The notes below the pieces were generated by a model, which made no database searches, was not told where the DNA came from, and saw nothing but the letters and a program-made list of their open reading frames with translations. From the NCBI RefSeq assembly GCF_005952805.1, contig NZ_CP040709.1, positions 2,728,001 through 2,792,000 of the forward strand: a stretch of 64,000 nucleotides of DNA. Reading direction: 5' to 3'. The number at the start of each line of letters is the position of its first letter. Positions within the stretch are counted from its first letter, which is position 1. The translations under genes and the position numbers were made by a program. Source of the DNA: Inhella inkyongensis. Its GTDB lineage: Bacteria; Pseudomonadota; Gammaproteobacteria; Burkholderiales; Burkholderiaceae_C. Below are positions 24,841 through 34,468 of the stretch, piece by piece.

Positions 24841-27041
24841 CAGTTGCGAGCCAGGCGCAGGGCGTTGCCCACCACCCAGAGTGAACTCAGGGCCATTCCC
24901 AGGCCGGCGGCCCAGGGCGGCAACCAGCCGGCCAGGGCCATGGGCACGGCCAGCAGGTTGTAACTGGCCGCCCAGGCCAGGTTTTGCCGCATCACCCGGC
25001 GCGTGCGCCGGCCCAGCTGGATCAACTCCGGCAGGGCGGACAACTCATTGCGCAGCAGGGTCAGATCGGCGCTGTTGCGCGCCAGACCGGCCCCCTCCCC
25101 CATGGCCACGGCCACATCGGCCTGGGCCAGCACGGGGCCGTCGTTGACGCCATCGCCCACCATCAGCACGCACTGCCCTTGTTCTTGCCAGGCCTGCACC
25201 TGCGCCTGCTTGGCCTCGGGGTCACAGCCCCCTTGGGCTTCCAACCCCAAGGCCGCACCCACCGCCCGAGCGCGCTCGGGCGCATCGCCCGAGAGCAAGC
25301 TCATGCGCAGACCCAGCGTCCGCAGGCGTTCCACCACGGCGGCCGCATCGCGCCGCAGCACCTCATCCAGTTCAAAGTGCAGCGTGGGCTGGTCCCCAGC
25401 CTCCGGCGCGAAGGCCAGGCTGGCCGTCGAACTTGCGCCGGTCTGTGCCTCGACCCAGGCCGGACGGCCCAGCCGCCACCACGCCCCCCGGGCATCCCGC
25501 CCCCGCAAACCTTGTCCCGCCACCTCGGTCACCTCGGTCCAGCGCCCGGCTGCCTGTTGCAGCGGCCAGCGCGCCAGCGCCTGCGCGACCGGATGGCGCG
25601 ACCACTGGGCCAGGCCCACGGCGGCCGCCATCTGGGTCGGGTCGACCTCGCCCAGGGGCCTTGCCTGGGGCTGGGTCAGGGTGCCCGTCTTGTCAAACAC
25701 CACGCGTTCCACCCGTGCCAGGGCCTCGATGGCCGCCAGTCGCTGGAGCCACACCCCCCGCTGCGTCAGCGCCCGGGCGCTGGCCACCACCGCCGCCGGC
25801 GCGGCCAGTGCCAGCGCGCAGGGGCAGGTCACGACCAGCACCGCCGCCACCACGCTCAGCGTCCGGCCCGGCTCAAAGTGCCACCACAGCAACCCCGCCA
25901 CCAACGCCAGCAGCAGCACCACGGCCAGAAAGAGCGGCGCCCAGGCATCGGCCTCGCTGAAGCCTCGCGGCCGCTCGCTCAGGGCCTGAGCCAAGCGCCG
26001 GCGCAAGCGCGCCTGGCGAGTTTGGCCGCCCACGGCCACCACCTCCAAGCGCAGGGGCGCCCCCAGATTGACGGTACCCGCCAACAACAGATCGCCCTGG
26101 ACCCGCTGAAAGGCCCGCGCCTCACCACTGAGCATGGACTCGTCCACCAGAGCCTGCGCGCTGACCAGACGGGCATCAGCCGCCAGGGTCTCGCCCAAGG
26201 CCAGCTGCACCTGATCGCCTGGCCGCAGCGCCTGCGCGCTGACCCGCTCCGTCGTCCCCTGCGCATCCACCCGGGTCACTTCCAATGCCTCACCCAGATC
26301 AAGGCGCTCCGCTTCAATCGCTGCCGCATGGCGGGCCTTGAGCTCAAACCAGCGCGCGCCCAGCAAGAAGGCGACGAACATGGTCATCGAATCCAGGTAA
26401 ACCGCGTCGCCCAGCAGCCCCCCCGGATCGGCCAGTGCCAAGGTCGAGGCCCCGAAAGTCACCAGCACGCCCAAGGCCACCGGCACATCCATGCCCAGGC
26501 GCCGCTGCCGCAGGCTGCGCCAAGCCCCGCGCAGGAAGGGTGTGGCCGAAAACAGCAGCACCGGCAGCGCCAGCACCCAGCTGGCGCCATGCATCAGGGC
26601 GCGCAGATCGCTCGGCACTTCGGCGCCAGAGTCGAAGTAGGTCGGCGCGGCCAGCATCATGATCTGCATCATGCAGAACCAGGCCACAAAAAGCCGCCAG
26701 AGCATGGCGCGCGCCTCGCGTCGCCGCAATGCAGCAGCGGCCTCCGGGGCGGCCTCGGCCAACTCGTAGCCAGCTTTGCGGGCGGCTTCCAGCAGGGCCG
26801 CACGCGGCGTCAGCCTCTCGTCCAGATCAACCCAGGCCAGAGCGCTGGCATAGCCCACAGTGGCCGTGTGGACCCCGGGCAAGGCCCGCAGCTCCGCTGA
26901 GAGCGCCTCGGCACAGGCCGCACAGTGCAGCCCGGCCACCTGCAAGCTTAGTTCGCAGCGGGTCTGCGCGCCGCCGCCGTCGGAGGCTGGGGCAGGCCGC
27001 TCAAGGGGACTCGGGATAATGGGTTCAAGCACGGCGTGCAT
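24840..27041 (-). CDS. ccoI: Copper-exporting P-type ATPase CcoI/FixI
   Basis: P1B-type ATPase of 733 residues supplying copper for cbb3 oxidase. Domains in order: HMA metal domain with C40-x2-C43 (GLHCAAC), membrane spans, actuator domain, CPC transport motif (VVTCPCALAL), phosphorylation site DKTGTLT, the HP motif (SRHPVAQ), nucleotide domain and GDGVNDGP hinge. The actuator loop reads DESMLSGEA where TGES is usual; the catalytic Glu is kept. It starts the ccoI-ccoS pair and overlaps ccoS by one base. Confidence 0.93.
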   Translation of the reverse strand: MHAVLEPIIPSPLERPAPASDGGGAQTRCELSLQVAGLHCAACAEALSAELRALPGVHTATVGYASALAWVDLDERLTPRAALLEAARKAGYELAEAAPEAAAALRRREARAMLWRLFVAWFCMMQIMMLAAPTYFDSGAEVPSDLRALMHGASWVLALPVLLFSATPFLRGAWRSLRQRRLGMDVPVALGVLVTFGASTLALADPGGLLGDAVYLDSMTMFVAFLLGARWFELKARHAAAIEAERLDLGEALEVTRVDAQGTTERVSAQALRPGDQVQLALGETLAADARLVSAQALVDESMLSGEARAFQRVQGDLLLAGTVNLGAPLRLEVVAVGGQTRQARLRRRLAQALSERPRGFSEADAWAPLFLAVVLLLALVAGLLWWHFEPGRTLSVVAAVLVVTCPCALALAAPAAVVASARALTQRGVWLQRLAAIEALARVERVVFDKTGTLTQPQARPLGEVDPTQMAAAVGLAQWSRHPVAQALARWPLQQAAGRWTEVTEVAGQGLRGRDARGAWWRLGRPAWVEAQTGASSTASLAFAPEAGDQPTLHFELDEVLRRDAAAVVERLRTLGLRMSLLSGDAPERARAVGAALGLEAQGGCDPEAKQAQVQAWQEQGQCVLMVGDGVNDGPVLAQADVAVAMGEGAGLARNSADLTLLRNELSALPELIQLGRRTRRVMRQNLAWAASYNLLAVPMALAGWLPPWAAGLGMALSSLWVVGNALRLARN

Positions 27042-27075
27042 CGCCGCATTGTTCCCACAAGCAGGCCCTCAGCCC

Positions 27076-27531
27076 ATGATCGGAATCAACAAGCCCGTCC
27101 TTATCTTGCTGGCCGCACTGAGTGCCGCCTGGGCGAGTGGGGCGCAGGCACAAGAAGCTCAACGCCTGACCACCCTACCGCTGCGCGCCGGCATGCATGT
27201 CATTCAGGCGCAACTGGCCGTGGCCCCCGAAGAGCGCGCCACTGGGCTGATGCATCGCCGAGACATGCCGCAGCACGAGGGCATGCTGTTTGTGTTCGAG
27301 TCGCGCGAGACCCAGTGCTTCTGGATGCGCAACACCCTGCTGCCGCTGACCATCGCCTTTCTGGCAGACGACGGCCGCATCGTGTCCATGGCGGACATGA
27401 AACCCCTGGATGAAACCAGCCATTGCTCGAGCGAGCCTGTGCGCTACGCGCTGGAGATGAACCAAGGCTGGTTTGCCAAGCGCGGGTTCAAGCCCGGCAT
27501 GAAGCTGCAGGGCAAGCCTTTCGGCAACTGA
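27076..27531 (+). CDS. DUF192 family exported protein
   Basis: A 151-residue protein with a Sec signal peptide (about 1-25, ending SGAQAQ). The mature part is a DUF192 domain with the hallmarks EERATGLMHRRDMPQHEGMLFVF, CFWMRNTLLPLTIAFL and VRYALEMNQGWFAKRGFKPG. The biochemical role of DUF192 is not established. It diverges from ccoI with a 34-base gap and ends at a terminator shared with sodB. Confidence 0.9.
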   Translation: MIGINKPVLILLAALSAAWASGAQAQEAQRLTTLPLRAGMHVIQAQLAVAPEERATGLMHRRDMPQHEGMLFVFESRETQCFWMRNTLLPLTIAFLADDGRIVSMADMKPLDETSHCSSEPVRYALEMNQGWFAKRGFKPGMKLQGKPFGN

Positions 27532-27543
27532 GCTTCAAAAAAA

Positions 27544-27565
27544 AAGGCCCGCCGAAGCGGGCCTT
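27544..27565. terminator. Terminator between the DUF192 gene and sodB
   Basis: Stem AAGGCCCGC/GCGGGCCTT with a CGAA loop and an A-run on the 5' side, which becomes the U-run for sodB on the minus strand. It serves both convergent genes. Confidence 0.85.
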
Positions 27566-27624
27566 CTTGTCGAGGTAAACCAACCGTTTGCGAACCGCGC
27601 ACATGGCGTTCGCACAGCGTGGGT

Positions 27625-28206
27625 TTACGCAAAATTGGCTTCAGCAAAACCCCAGTTCACCAGCTTGTCGAAGAAGGTTTCGACAAACTTCTGGCGCAGA
27701 TTGCGGTAGTCGATGTAGTAGGCGTGTTCCCACACGTCCACCGTCAGCAGCGCGGTGTCGGCGGTGGTCAGCGGGGTGCCGGCGGCGCCGGTGTTGACGA
27801 TGTCCACCGAGCCATCGGGCTTCTTCACCAGCCAGGTCCAGCCCGAGCCGAAGTTGCCCACGGCCGACTTCACGAAGGCTTCCTTGAAGGCGGCGTAGCT
27901 GCCCCACTTGGCGTTGATGGCGGCCGCCAGGGCACCCGTGGGCTCACCACCGCCGGCAGGCTTCATGCCGTTCCAGAAGAAGGTGTGGTTCCAGATCTGG
28001 GCGGCGTTGTTGTAGATGCCGCCGCTGCTCTTTTTGATGATGTCTTCCAGCGACATCGATTCGAATTCGGTGCCCTTCTGCAAATTGTTCAGGTTCACCA
28101 CATAGGCGTTGTGGTGCTTGCCGTGGTGGAACTCCAGGGTCTCGGCACTGTAGTGCGGCGCCAGGGCGTCCTTGGCATAGGGCAACGGGGGCAGTTGGTG
28201 TTCCAT
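27625..28206 (-). CDS. sodB: Superoxide dismutase [Fe]
   Basis: Cytoplasmic superoxide dismutase of 193 residues. Metal ligands lie in [19 protein letters not shown] and [13 protein letters not shown]. The stretch [12 protein letters not shown] and the short length favour the iron form over the manganese form, though the two cannot be fully separated by eye. The start [10 protein letters not shown] is the family N-terminus. xseA lies upstream on the same strand with a 40-base gap. Confidence 0.95.
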   Translation of the reverse strand: MEHQLPPLPYAKDALAPHYSAETLEFHHGKHHNAYVVNLNNLQKGTEFESMSLEDIIKKSSGGIYNNAAQIWNHTFFWNGMKPAGGGEPTGALAAAINAKWGSYAAFKEAFVKSAVGNFGSGWTWLVKKPDGSVDIVNTGAAGTPLTTADTALLTVDVWEHAYYIDYRNLRQKFVETFFDKLVNWGFAEANFA

Positions 28207-28246
28207 GAGCGTCTCCGGGTGTGAGGAATTTTGCGAAAGCGGCATT

Positions 28247-29551
28247 CTAGGAATGCGGGCGCTGTCCCTTGGGCCGTGGGGTCACCCCCTCGACCCTCAG
28301 ATCGGCCGATCCATCGGCCAGGCGGGCGCGCAGGGCCTGGCCCTGCTGCAACTGGCTGGCGCTTGTCATGGCCTGACCTGCCGCGTCTTCGAGCCAGGCA
28401 AAGCCCCGCTCCAGCACGCGCTGCGGGTTCAAGGCCTCCAACCGTGCCTCGGCGCGCGCCAATCGCTGAACCTTGACTTGCAGCTGCGCCTGCAACTGGC
28501 TGACCAAGGCACGCCGCAGATCCAGCAGGCCATGGCCCTGCTGATCCACCCGTCGCTGCAGCGCCGACTGCAACCGCGCCTGCAGCAAATCCAGACGGCG
28601 CTGGGACTGCTCCAGCCGCTGCGCCGGCCGCGCCAGGCGCAGGGCCAGACGGTCGAGCCGCTGGGCCTGCCAATCCAGGCGCCGCCCCACTTGCTGGCTA
28701 AGCCGCTGTTGCCAGCGCTGCAGCTCACGCAAGCGGTCGGCGCGCGCGGGTGCCGCCAATTCAGCGGCTGCGGTGGGAGTGGCAGCACGCAGGTCGGCGG
28801 CCAGGTCGCAGAGGGTCACATCGGTTTCATGACCCACACCACTGATCAAGGGCACCAGGGTATGGGCCACGGCGCGCACCACTTCGGGGTCGTTGAAGGC
28901 CCACAAGTCCTCCATCGACCCGCCGCCGCGCACCAGCAACAGCACTTCCACTTCATTGCGCTGCCGCGCCTGTTCCAGCGCGGCGCACAAGGCGGCCGGC
29001 GCTTCGGCCCCCTGCACCAGACTGGGGTAAATGATCACGCCCACATGCGGCGCGCGCCGGGCCAGCGTGGTGCACACATCGTGCAAGGCCGCCCCGCCCA
29101 GTGAGGTGATGACCCCGATGCGCCGGGCAAAACCGGGCAGCCCGCGCTTGACCGCAGGGTCGAACAAACCCTCGCGCTCCAGCTGGGCCTTGAGCCGCAG
29201 AAACTGCTCGTAAAGCGCCCCGGCGCCAGCGGGCGCCAGGGTCTCTGCAATGAACTGCAGCTCGCCGCGCGGCTCGTACAGCGCCAGCCGGCCCGTGACC
29301 CGCACCCGCTGCCCCTCCTGCGGCGCAAAGCGCAGCTGCATGGCAGCGCGCCGGAACAGGGCCATCTTCAGCAAGGCGGGCGCACCCTCGGCATCCTTCA
29401 GGCTGAAATAGCAATGCCCCGAGGTGGCCCGAGTGAAGCTGGCAATCTCGCCCTCCACGGTGCAGACGCCCAGCTGACGCGTGAGCGTGTCCGACAGATG
29501 GGCCAGCAGGGCGGCCACGCCCCAGGCGGAGCCTGCTTGTTGCAATGTCAT
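28247..29551 (-). CDS. xseA: Exodeoxyribonuclease VII large subunit
   Basis: Nuclease subunit of 434 residues degrading single-stranded DNA with XseB. It has an N-terminal OB-fold ([22 protein letters not shown]), the catalytic region [36 protein letters not shown] and [28 protein letters not shown] split over neighbouring turns, and a long C-terminal coiled coil rich in Gln, Arg and Leu. The start [19 protein letters not shown] fits the family; an open extension upstream overlaps the divergent exbB leader and is rejected. Confidence 0.94.
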   Translation of the reverse strand: MTLQQAGSAWGVAALLAHLSDTLTRQLGVCTVEGEIASFTRATSGHCYFSLKDAEGAPALLKMALFRRAAMQLRFAPQEGQRVRVTGRLALYEPRGELQFIAETLAPAGAGALYEQFLRLKAQLEREGLFDPAVKRGLPGFARRIGVITSLGGAALHDVCTTLARRAPHVGVIIYPSLVQGAEAPAALCAALEQARQRNEVEVLLLVRGGGSMEDLWAFNDPEVVRAVAHTLVPLISGVGHETDVTLCDLAADLRAATPTAAAELAAPARADRLRELQRWQQRLSQQVGRRLDWQAQRLDRLALRLARPAQRLEQSQRRLDLLQARLQSALQRRVDQQGHGLLDLRRALVSQLQAQLQVKVQRLARAEARLEALNPQRVLERGFAWLEDAAGQAMTSASQLQQGQALRARLADGSADLRVEGVTPRPKGQRPHS

Positions 29552-29642
29552 TGAGAGGTGCGACGGGGAGACGGCTTTGGCAGCGGCACAATGCGCCCGC
29601 TGCGGGGCGTGGGCCTCGACACCTGCTCGCGAGGAGTGCCTT

Positions 29643-30305
29643 TTGCTGTCGATCTTACAAGCCGCTGGCTGGCCCATCTGGCCCTTGGTGGCCTGCTCCT
29701 TCATTGCCCTGGCGCTGATCTTCGAGCGCTTCTACAGCCTGCGCGCCGAGCGCATCGTGCCGCCGGCCCTGCTGGCCGATCTGCGTCAGTTCGATGCGGC
29801 GCAGATGCCCAGCGCCGACGTGGTGGACAAGCTGAATCAAAGCTCGCTGCTGGGCGAAGTGCTGGCAGAAGGCCTGCGCGCCGTCATCGACGAGCCTCGT
29901 ATCAGCGACCAGCACCTGCGCGAGGTGTTCGAGCGCGCCGGACGCCGGGGTGTGCGCCAGCTCGAGCGCTACCTCACCACCCTGGGTTCCATCGCCACCG
30001 CCGCGCCGCTGCTGGGTCTGCTGGGCACGGTGATCGGCATGATCGAGATCTTCGGCAGTCAGGCCCCGGGCTCGGGCAACCCGGCCCAGCTTGCACACGG
30101 CATCTCGATCGCTCTCTACAACACCGCCTTCGGTCTCATCGTTGCCATCCCCGCCCTGCTCTGCCATCGCCACTTCCGGGCCTTGGTGGAGAACTTCGAG
30201 ATGGAAATTGAGCAAGCGGCCGAGCGCTTCTATCACCAGCTGACCCGCCACACCCACGCGGCCATGCGCGCCGCCCGCCAAGCCGCCACGCCGGGTGCCG
30301 CATGA
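29643..30305 (+). CDS. ExbB/TolQ-family proton channel protein
   Basis: MotA/TolQ/ExbB-type inner-membrane protein of about 220 residues with three spans: AGWPIWPLVACSFIALALIF, TTLGSIATAAPLLGLLGTVI and ALYNTAFGLIVAIPALL. It forms the proton-driven stator with the ExbD-like next gene. The start is a TTG six bases after a GAGGAG site; no ATG fits. It overlaps the ExbD gene by four bases. Linked to lpxK-kdsB as in other Burkholderiales, it may energise an outer-membrane process distinct from the tonB cluster at 38-39 kb. Confidence 0.88.
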   Translation: MLSILQAAGWPIWPLVACSFIALALIFERFYSLRAERIVPPALLADLRQFDAAQMPSADVVDKLNQSSLLGEVLAEGLRAVIDEPRISDQHLREVFERAGRRGVRQLERYLTTLGSIATAAPLLGLLGTVIGMIEIFGSQAPGSGNPAQLAHGISIALYNTAFGLIVAIPALLCHRHFRALVENFEMEIEQAAERFYHQLTRHTHAAMRAARQAATPGAA

Positions 30306-30721
30306 AGTTCCGCGTGCGCCATCGCGATGAACCCGAGATCAATCTGATCCCCTTCATCGACGTGCTGCTGGTGGTGCTGATCTTCCTGATGCTCAGCACC
30401 ACCTTCTCACCCCACACGGCGCTGCAGGTGCAGCTGCCGCAGGCTGGCGTCTCACCACCCAAGCAGTCCCCGCACGAGATCGTGGTGGCCGTCAGCCCCG
30501 ATGGTCGTTACGCGATTGACGGTGTAACCCTGGGCGGTGTCGGCGTCGAGGTGCTGGAAGCCCATCTGCGCGCCGCCGTGGCCGAGCACAAGGACGCTCA
30601 GGTGGTGGTGGCCGCAGACGCGCTGGCACCGCACCAGCTGGTGATGAATGTGCTGGACGCCGCCAAACGCGCCGGCGTTCCCAAACTCGCCTTCGCCGCC
30701 CAACAAAGCGCACCCCGCTGA
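30302..30721 (+). CDS. ExbD/TolR-family protein
   Basis: A 139-residue partner of the preceding ExbB-like protein. A short cytoplasmic tail, then one span with the proton-carrying Asp (NLIPFIDVLLVVLIFLMLST), then a periplasmic domain ending in a KRAGVPKLAFA motif. It overlaps exbB by ATGA and its stop overlaps the lpxK start by one base, so the three are translated together. Confidence 0.92.
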   Translation: MKFRVRHRDEPEINLIPFIDVLLVVLIFLMLSTTFSPHTALQVQLPQAGVSPPKQSPHEIVVAVSPDGRYAIDGVTLGGVGVEVLEAHLRAAVAEHKDAQVVVAADALAPHQLVMNVLDAAKRAGVPKLAFAAQQSAPR

Positions 30722-31818
30722 TGTCGGCCTGGCTGCAGCGCCAGTGGCTGCGGCGCGGGCCGCTGGCCTGGTCACTCCGGCCCCTGACGGCCGTCTACCG
30801 CGCCCTGCAAAGCTGGGACCGTGCCCGGCACGCCAGCGGCCGCCGCGCCATTCACCGCCCCCCCGTGCCGGTGCTGGTGGTGGGCAACTGGATCGTCGGC
30901 GGCGCCGGCAAGACGCCCACCCTGCTGGCGGTGCTGGCCTTGCTCAAGGCCTGGGGCTGGCGCGCCGGTGTGGTCTCGCGGGGCTACGGGCGACACAGTG
31001 AGGGCGTGCAACTGGCACATGCCCACAGCGATGCCCATCAACTGGGTGACGAACCCCTGTTGATCTGGCGCCGAAGCGGCGCCCCGCTGGCTGTGGCGGC
31101 TTCGCGCGGAGAGGCCTGCGCGGCCCTGCTGGCGGCTCACCCCGACTTGAACCTGATCGTCAGCGACGATGGCTTGCAGCACGCAGGACTCGCCCGCGAT
31201 CTGAGCCTTTGGCTGTTCGACGCCCGCGGCCTGGGCAATGGCTGGCTGCTGCCGGCCGGCCCGCTGCGCCAGGATCGTGCGCTGCCGCCACTCCCCGGCA
31301 GCCGCGCCAACCATCTGGTGCTCTACACAGACGGCCAACCGTCCACCGCCCTGCCCGGTTTTGTGGCTCAGCGTCAGCTGGCCGGCGCCGTGTCGCTGGA
31401 CAGTTGGTGGAACCACCAGGCGCAGACGCCGCAAGCCCTGGAGTCCTTGCGCGGCCGGCGACTGGTGGCGGTGGCCGGCCTGGCCCGGCCACAGGCCTTC
31501 TTCGACATGCTGCAGGCCGCCGGACTGGACTTCCAAGCCCTGCCCTTGCCCGATCACCACCGCTTCGACCACCTGCCCTGGCAGGCCGACGATGAGCTAC
31601 TGCTGACGGAAAAAGACGCCGTCAAACTGCCCCCCGAGCGCCTGGCCCCAGGGCAACGCGCCTGGGTCCTGCCCCTAGACTTGCAACCCGAACCCGCTTT
31701 TGCCGAAGCCCTGCTGCACGAGCTGCAGGCCCTGCTCGGCCCCCCACCCCATGGACCCACGCCTGATCGAACTGCTGGTCTGCCCCCTGTGCAAGGGCCC
31801 GCTGCAACTCAGCCATGA
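30721..31818 (+). CDS. lpxK: Tetraacyldisaccharide 4'-kinase LpxK
   Basis: Inner-membrane kinase of 365 residues phosphorylating the lipid A disaccharide at the 4' position. Walker A is [14 protein letters not shown], followed by VVSRGYGR, the DDGLQH catalytic motif and [19 protein letters not shown] near the C-terminus is also typical. The C-terminal 23 codons overlap the Trm112 gene in another frame. The family is usually 310-350 residues, so the end is slightly long. Confidence 0.95.
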   Translation: MSAWLQRQWLRRGPLAWSLRPLTAVYRALQSWDRARHASGRRAIHRPPVPVLVVGNWIVGGAGKTPTLLAVLALLKAWGWRAGVVSRGYGRHSEGVQLAHAHSDAHQLGDEPLLIWRRSGAPLAVAASRGEACAALLAAHPDLNLIVSDDGLQHAGLARDLSLWLFDARGLGNGWLLPAGPLRQDRALPPLPGSRANHLVLYTDGQPSTALPGFVAQRQLAGAVSLDSWWNHQAQTPQALESLRGRRLVAVAGLARPQAFFDMLQAAGLDFQALPLPDHHRFDHLPWQADDELLLTEKDAVKLPPERLAPGQRAWVLPLDLQPEPAFAEALLHELQALLGPPPHGPTPDRTAGLPPVQGPAATQP

Positions 31819-31945
31819 AGGCGGGCAGACCGAATTGGTCTGCCTGGCCGACCAACTCGCCTACCCGGTGCGCGACGGCATCCCCGTGATGTTGGAAGGC
31901 GAGGCTCGCTCGCTGACCGAGAGCCCGCCCAGCGAACGCGGCTGA
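31751..31945 (+). CDS. Trm112 family protein (YcaR)
   Basis: Small zinc-ribbon-like protein of 64 residues: [16 protein letters not shown] with C-x2-C, then [20 protein letters not shown]. It sits between lpxK and kdsB as ycaR does in many proteobacteria. Trm112 proteins can act as methyltransferase partners, but the bacterial role is unclear. It overlaps lpxK by 68 bases in a different frame and is 2 bases from kdsB. Confidence 0.9.
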   Translation: MDPRLIELLVCPLCKGPLQLSHEGGQTELVCLADQLAYPVRDGIPVMLEGEARSLTESPPSERG

Positions 31946-31947
31946 CG

Positions 31948-32721
31948 ATGCCCATGCGCTTTCATGTCTTGATTCCGGCCCGGCTGGCCAGCACCCGATT
32001 GCCCAACAAGCCGCTGGCCGCCATCGCCGGTTTGCCCATGGTGGTCCAGGTGGCACGCCGCGCGGCCCAGAGCGGCGCCACCCAGGTGGTCGTGGCCACC
32101 GACTCCGAACCGGTGGCGCAGGCCTGTGCGGCCCACGGTGTGCAGGCCTTGATGACGCGCGCCGACCATCCGAGCGGCTCCGACCGCCTGGCCGAGGCCT
32201 GTGAGCAACTGGGGCTGGATGGCGATGAGTTGGTGGTCAATGTGCAGGGCGACGAGCCCCTGATCGACCCGGCCCTGATCCGCGCCTGTGCGCTCACCCT
32301 GGCGCAGCAACCCGAGTGCGCGGTCGCCACCGTGGCCCATGCCATCGATTCGGCGGAGGAATTCCGCAACCCCAACGTCGTCAAGTTGGTGTGCGATGCC
32401 GCCGGGCGAGCCCTGTACTTTTCGCGCGCCCCGATCCCCTGGTGGCGTGATGCCCCGGCCCCCTCGCCGGCCCAGGCTCTGCCGCAGGCCGGCAGCGCGC
32501 TGCGGCATGTCGGCCTCTATGCCTATCGCGCGGGCTTCCTGCGCCGCTTCCCGCAGCTGGCTGCCAGCCCGCTGGAACAAATCGAAAGTCTGGAGCAATT
32601 GCGCGTGCTCTGGCATGGCGAGCGCATCGCCGTGCACCTCAGCCTCACCCGGCCCGGCCCGGGGGTGGATACGCCTGAGGACCTCGAAAGAGTCCGCTCA
32701 CTCATGGGGGCTTCCCCGTAA
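31948..32721 (+). CDS. kdsB: 3-deoxy-manno-octulosonate cytidylyltransferase KdsB
   Basis: Activates Kdo with CTP to CMP-Kdo for lipopolysaccharide core synthesis; 257 residues, typical. Motifs: [15 protein letters not shown] (nucleotide-binding), [18 protein letters not shown]-like [26 protein letters not shown] and YFSRAPIPW, with [12 protein letters not shown] and GVDTPEDL near the end. It follows lpxK and Trm112 in one operon. Confidence 0.96.
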   Translation: MPMRFHVLIPARLASTRLPNKPLAAIAGLPMVVQVARRAAQSGATQVVVATDSEPVAQACAAHGVQALMTRADHPSGSDRLAEACEQLGLDGDELVVNVQGDEPLIDPALIRACALTLAQQPECAVATVAHAIDSAEEFRNPNVVKLVCDAAGRALYFSRAPIPWWRDAPAPSPAQALPQAGSALRHVGLYAYRAGFLRRFPQLAASPLEQIESLEQLRVLWHGERIAVHLSLTRPGPGVDTPEDLERVRSLMGASP

Positions 32722-32763
32722 GCGGGAGGCAAGACCCCCCATGCGATACTCGCGCGCCCTTGA

Positions 32764-33465
<702 letters not shown>

Positions 33466-33485
33466 AGCCAAGGCCAATCATCCCG

Positions 33486-33522
33486 AGCTGGGTCGCCACA
33501 AGCGACCCAGCTTTATTTTTAT
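33486..33522 (+). terminator. Terminator downstream of adk
   Basis: Perfect 11-bp stem AGCTGGGTCGC/GCGACCCAGCT with a CACAA loop and the tail TTATTTTTAT. It ends the exbB-exbD-lpxK-kdsB-adk run. Confidence 0.92.
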
Positions 33523-33541
33523 CCCCACAAAGGAGAGTCTT

Positions 33542-34300
33542 ATGGACATCAAAGGAAAAGTCTTCATCGTCACTGGCGCCGCTTCCGGCCTGGGCGAGGG
33601 CACGGCCCGCATGCTCGCTGCCGAAGGCGCCAAGGTCGTGCTGGCTGATGTGCAAGCGGAGCGCGGCGAAGCCATCGCCAAGGAACTCGGCGGCATCTTC
33701 GTCAAGTGCGATGTGACCCATGCCGCCGATGCCGAGGCCGTCGTCAATGCCGCCACCGCGCAAGGCAAGCTGATGGGCCTGGTGAACTGCGCCGGCATTG
33801 CGCCCGCCGCCCGCACCGTGGGCAAGGAAGGTGGCCATTCGCTGGATCTGTTCAGCAAGGTCATCGGTGTGAACCTGATCGGCAGCTTCAACATGATCCG
33901 CGTGGCCGCCGCCGCCATGAGCAAGAACGAGCCCGAGAGCACCGGCGAGCGCGGCGTGCTGATCAGCACCGCCTCGGTGGCCGCCTATGACGGCCAGATC
34001 GGCCAAGCCGCCTATGCGGCCAGCAAGGGCGGCATCGTCGGCATGACCCTGCCCATTGCCCGCGATCTGGCGCGCAATGGCATTCGCAACATGACCATCG
34101 CCCCGGGCATCTTCGGCACCCCGATGCTGTTCGGCATGCCCAAAGAAGTGCAAGACGCCTTGGCCGCCAACGTGCCCTTCCCCTCGCGCCTGGGCACGCC
34201 CGAGGACTATTCCAAGCTGGTCAAGGCCATCGTCACCAATGAGATGCTGAATGGCGAAGTGATCCGCCTCGACGGCGCCATCCGCCTGGCACCGAAGTAA
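33542..34300 (+). CDS. Short-chain dehydrogenase, 3-hydroxyacyl-CoA dehydrogenase type 2-like
   Basis: NAD-dependent SDR of 252 residues. Cofactor motif TGAASGLGEG, NAG variant LVNCAGIAPA, catalytic Ser in GVLISTASVAAYDG and Y-x3-K in YAASKGG. The long loop (RTVGKEGGHSLDLFSKVIGV) and the end FGTPMLFGMPKEVQDALAA resemble the HSD17B10 group, which oxidises 3-hydroxy- and 2-methyl-3-hydroxyacyl-CoA in fatty acid or isoleucine breakdown. A good AAAGGAG site precedes the ATG. It is a single-gene unit flanked by two terminators. Confidence 0.88.
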   Translation: MDIKGKVFIVTGAASGLGEGTARMLAAEGAKVVLADVQAERGEAIAKELGGIFVKCDVTHAADAEAVVNAATAQGKLMGLVNCAGIAPAARTVGKEGGHSLDLFSKVIGVNLIGSFNMIRVAAAAMSKNEPESTGERGVLISTASVAAYDGQIGQAAYAASKGGIVGMTLPIARDLARNGIRNMTIAPGIFGTPMLFGMPKEVQDALAANVPFPSRLGTPEDYSKLVKAIVTNEMLNGEVIRLDGAIRLAPK

Positions 34301-34324
34301 GCCCCGCGGGTAAACCCGCTCAAG

Positions 34325-34362
34325 AAACGCCCACCCCTCATTTGGGGGGTTGGGCGTTTTTT
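34325..34362 (+). terminator. Terminator downstream of the short-chain dehydrogenase
   Basis: Stem AAACGCCCA/TGGGCGTTT with an inner CCCC/GGGG pairing and a T-run of six. Clear rho-independent terminator. Confidence 0.9.
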
Positions 34363-34468
34363 CATTTAGGAATCGTTTAAGGAGCGCGGAGCGGCCGCCA
34401 GTAACCTGCGCCGGCAGTTTTCGGCCGGTCTCCTGCGCTGGCCATCCTCGTGTGCAAAGCCCCTTCCC

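Noticed and set aside
27042..27075. FNR box before ccoI
   Set aside because: No TTGAT-N4-ATCAA-like palindrome is present in the gap.
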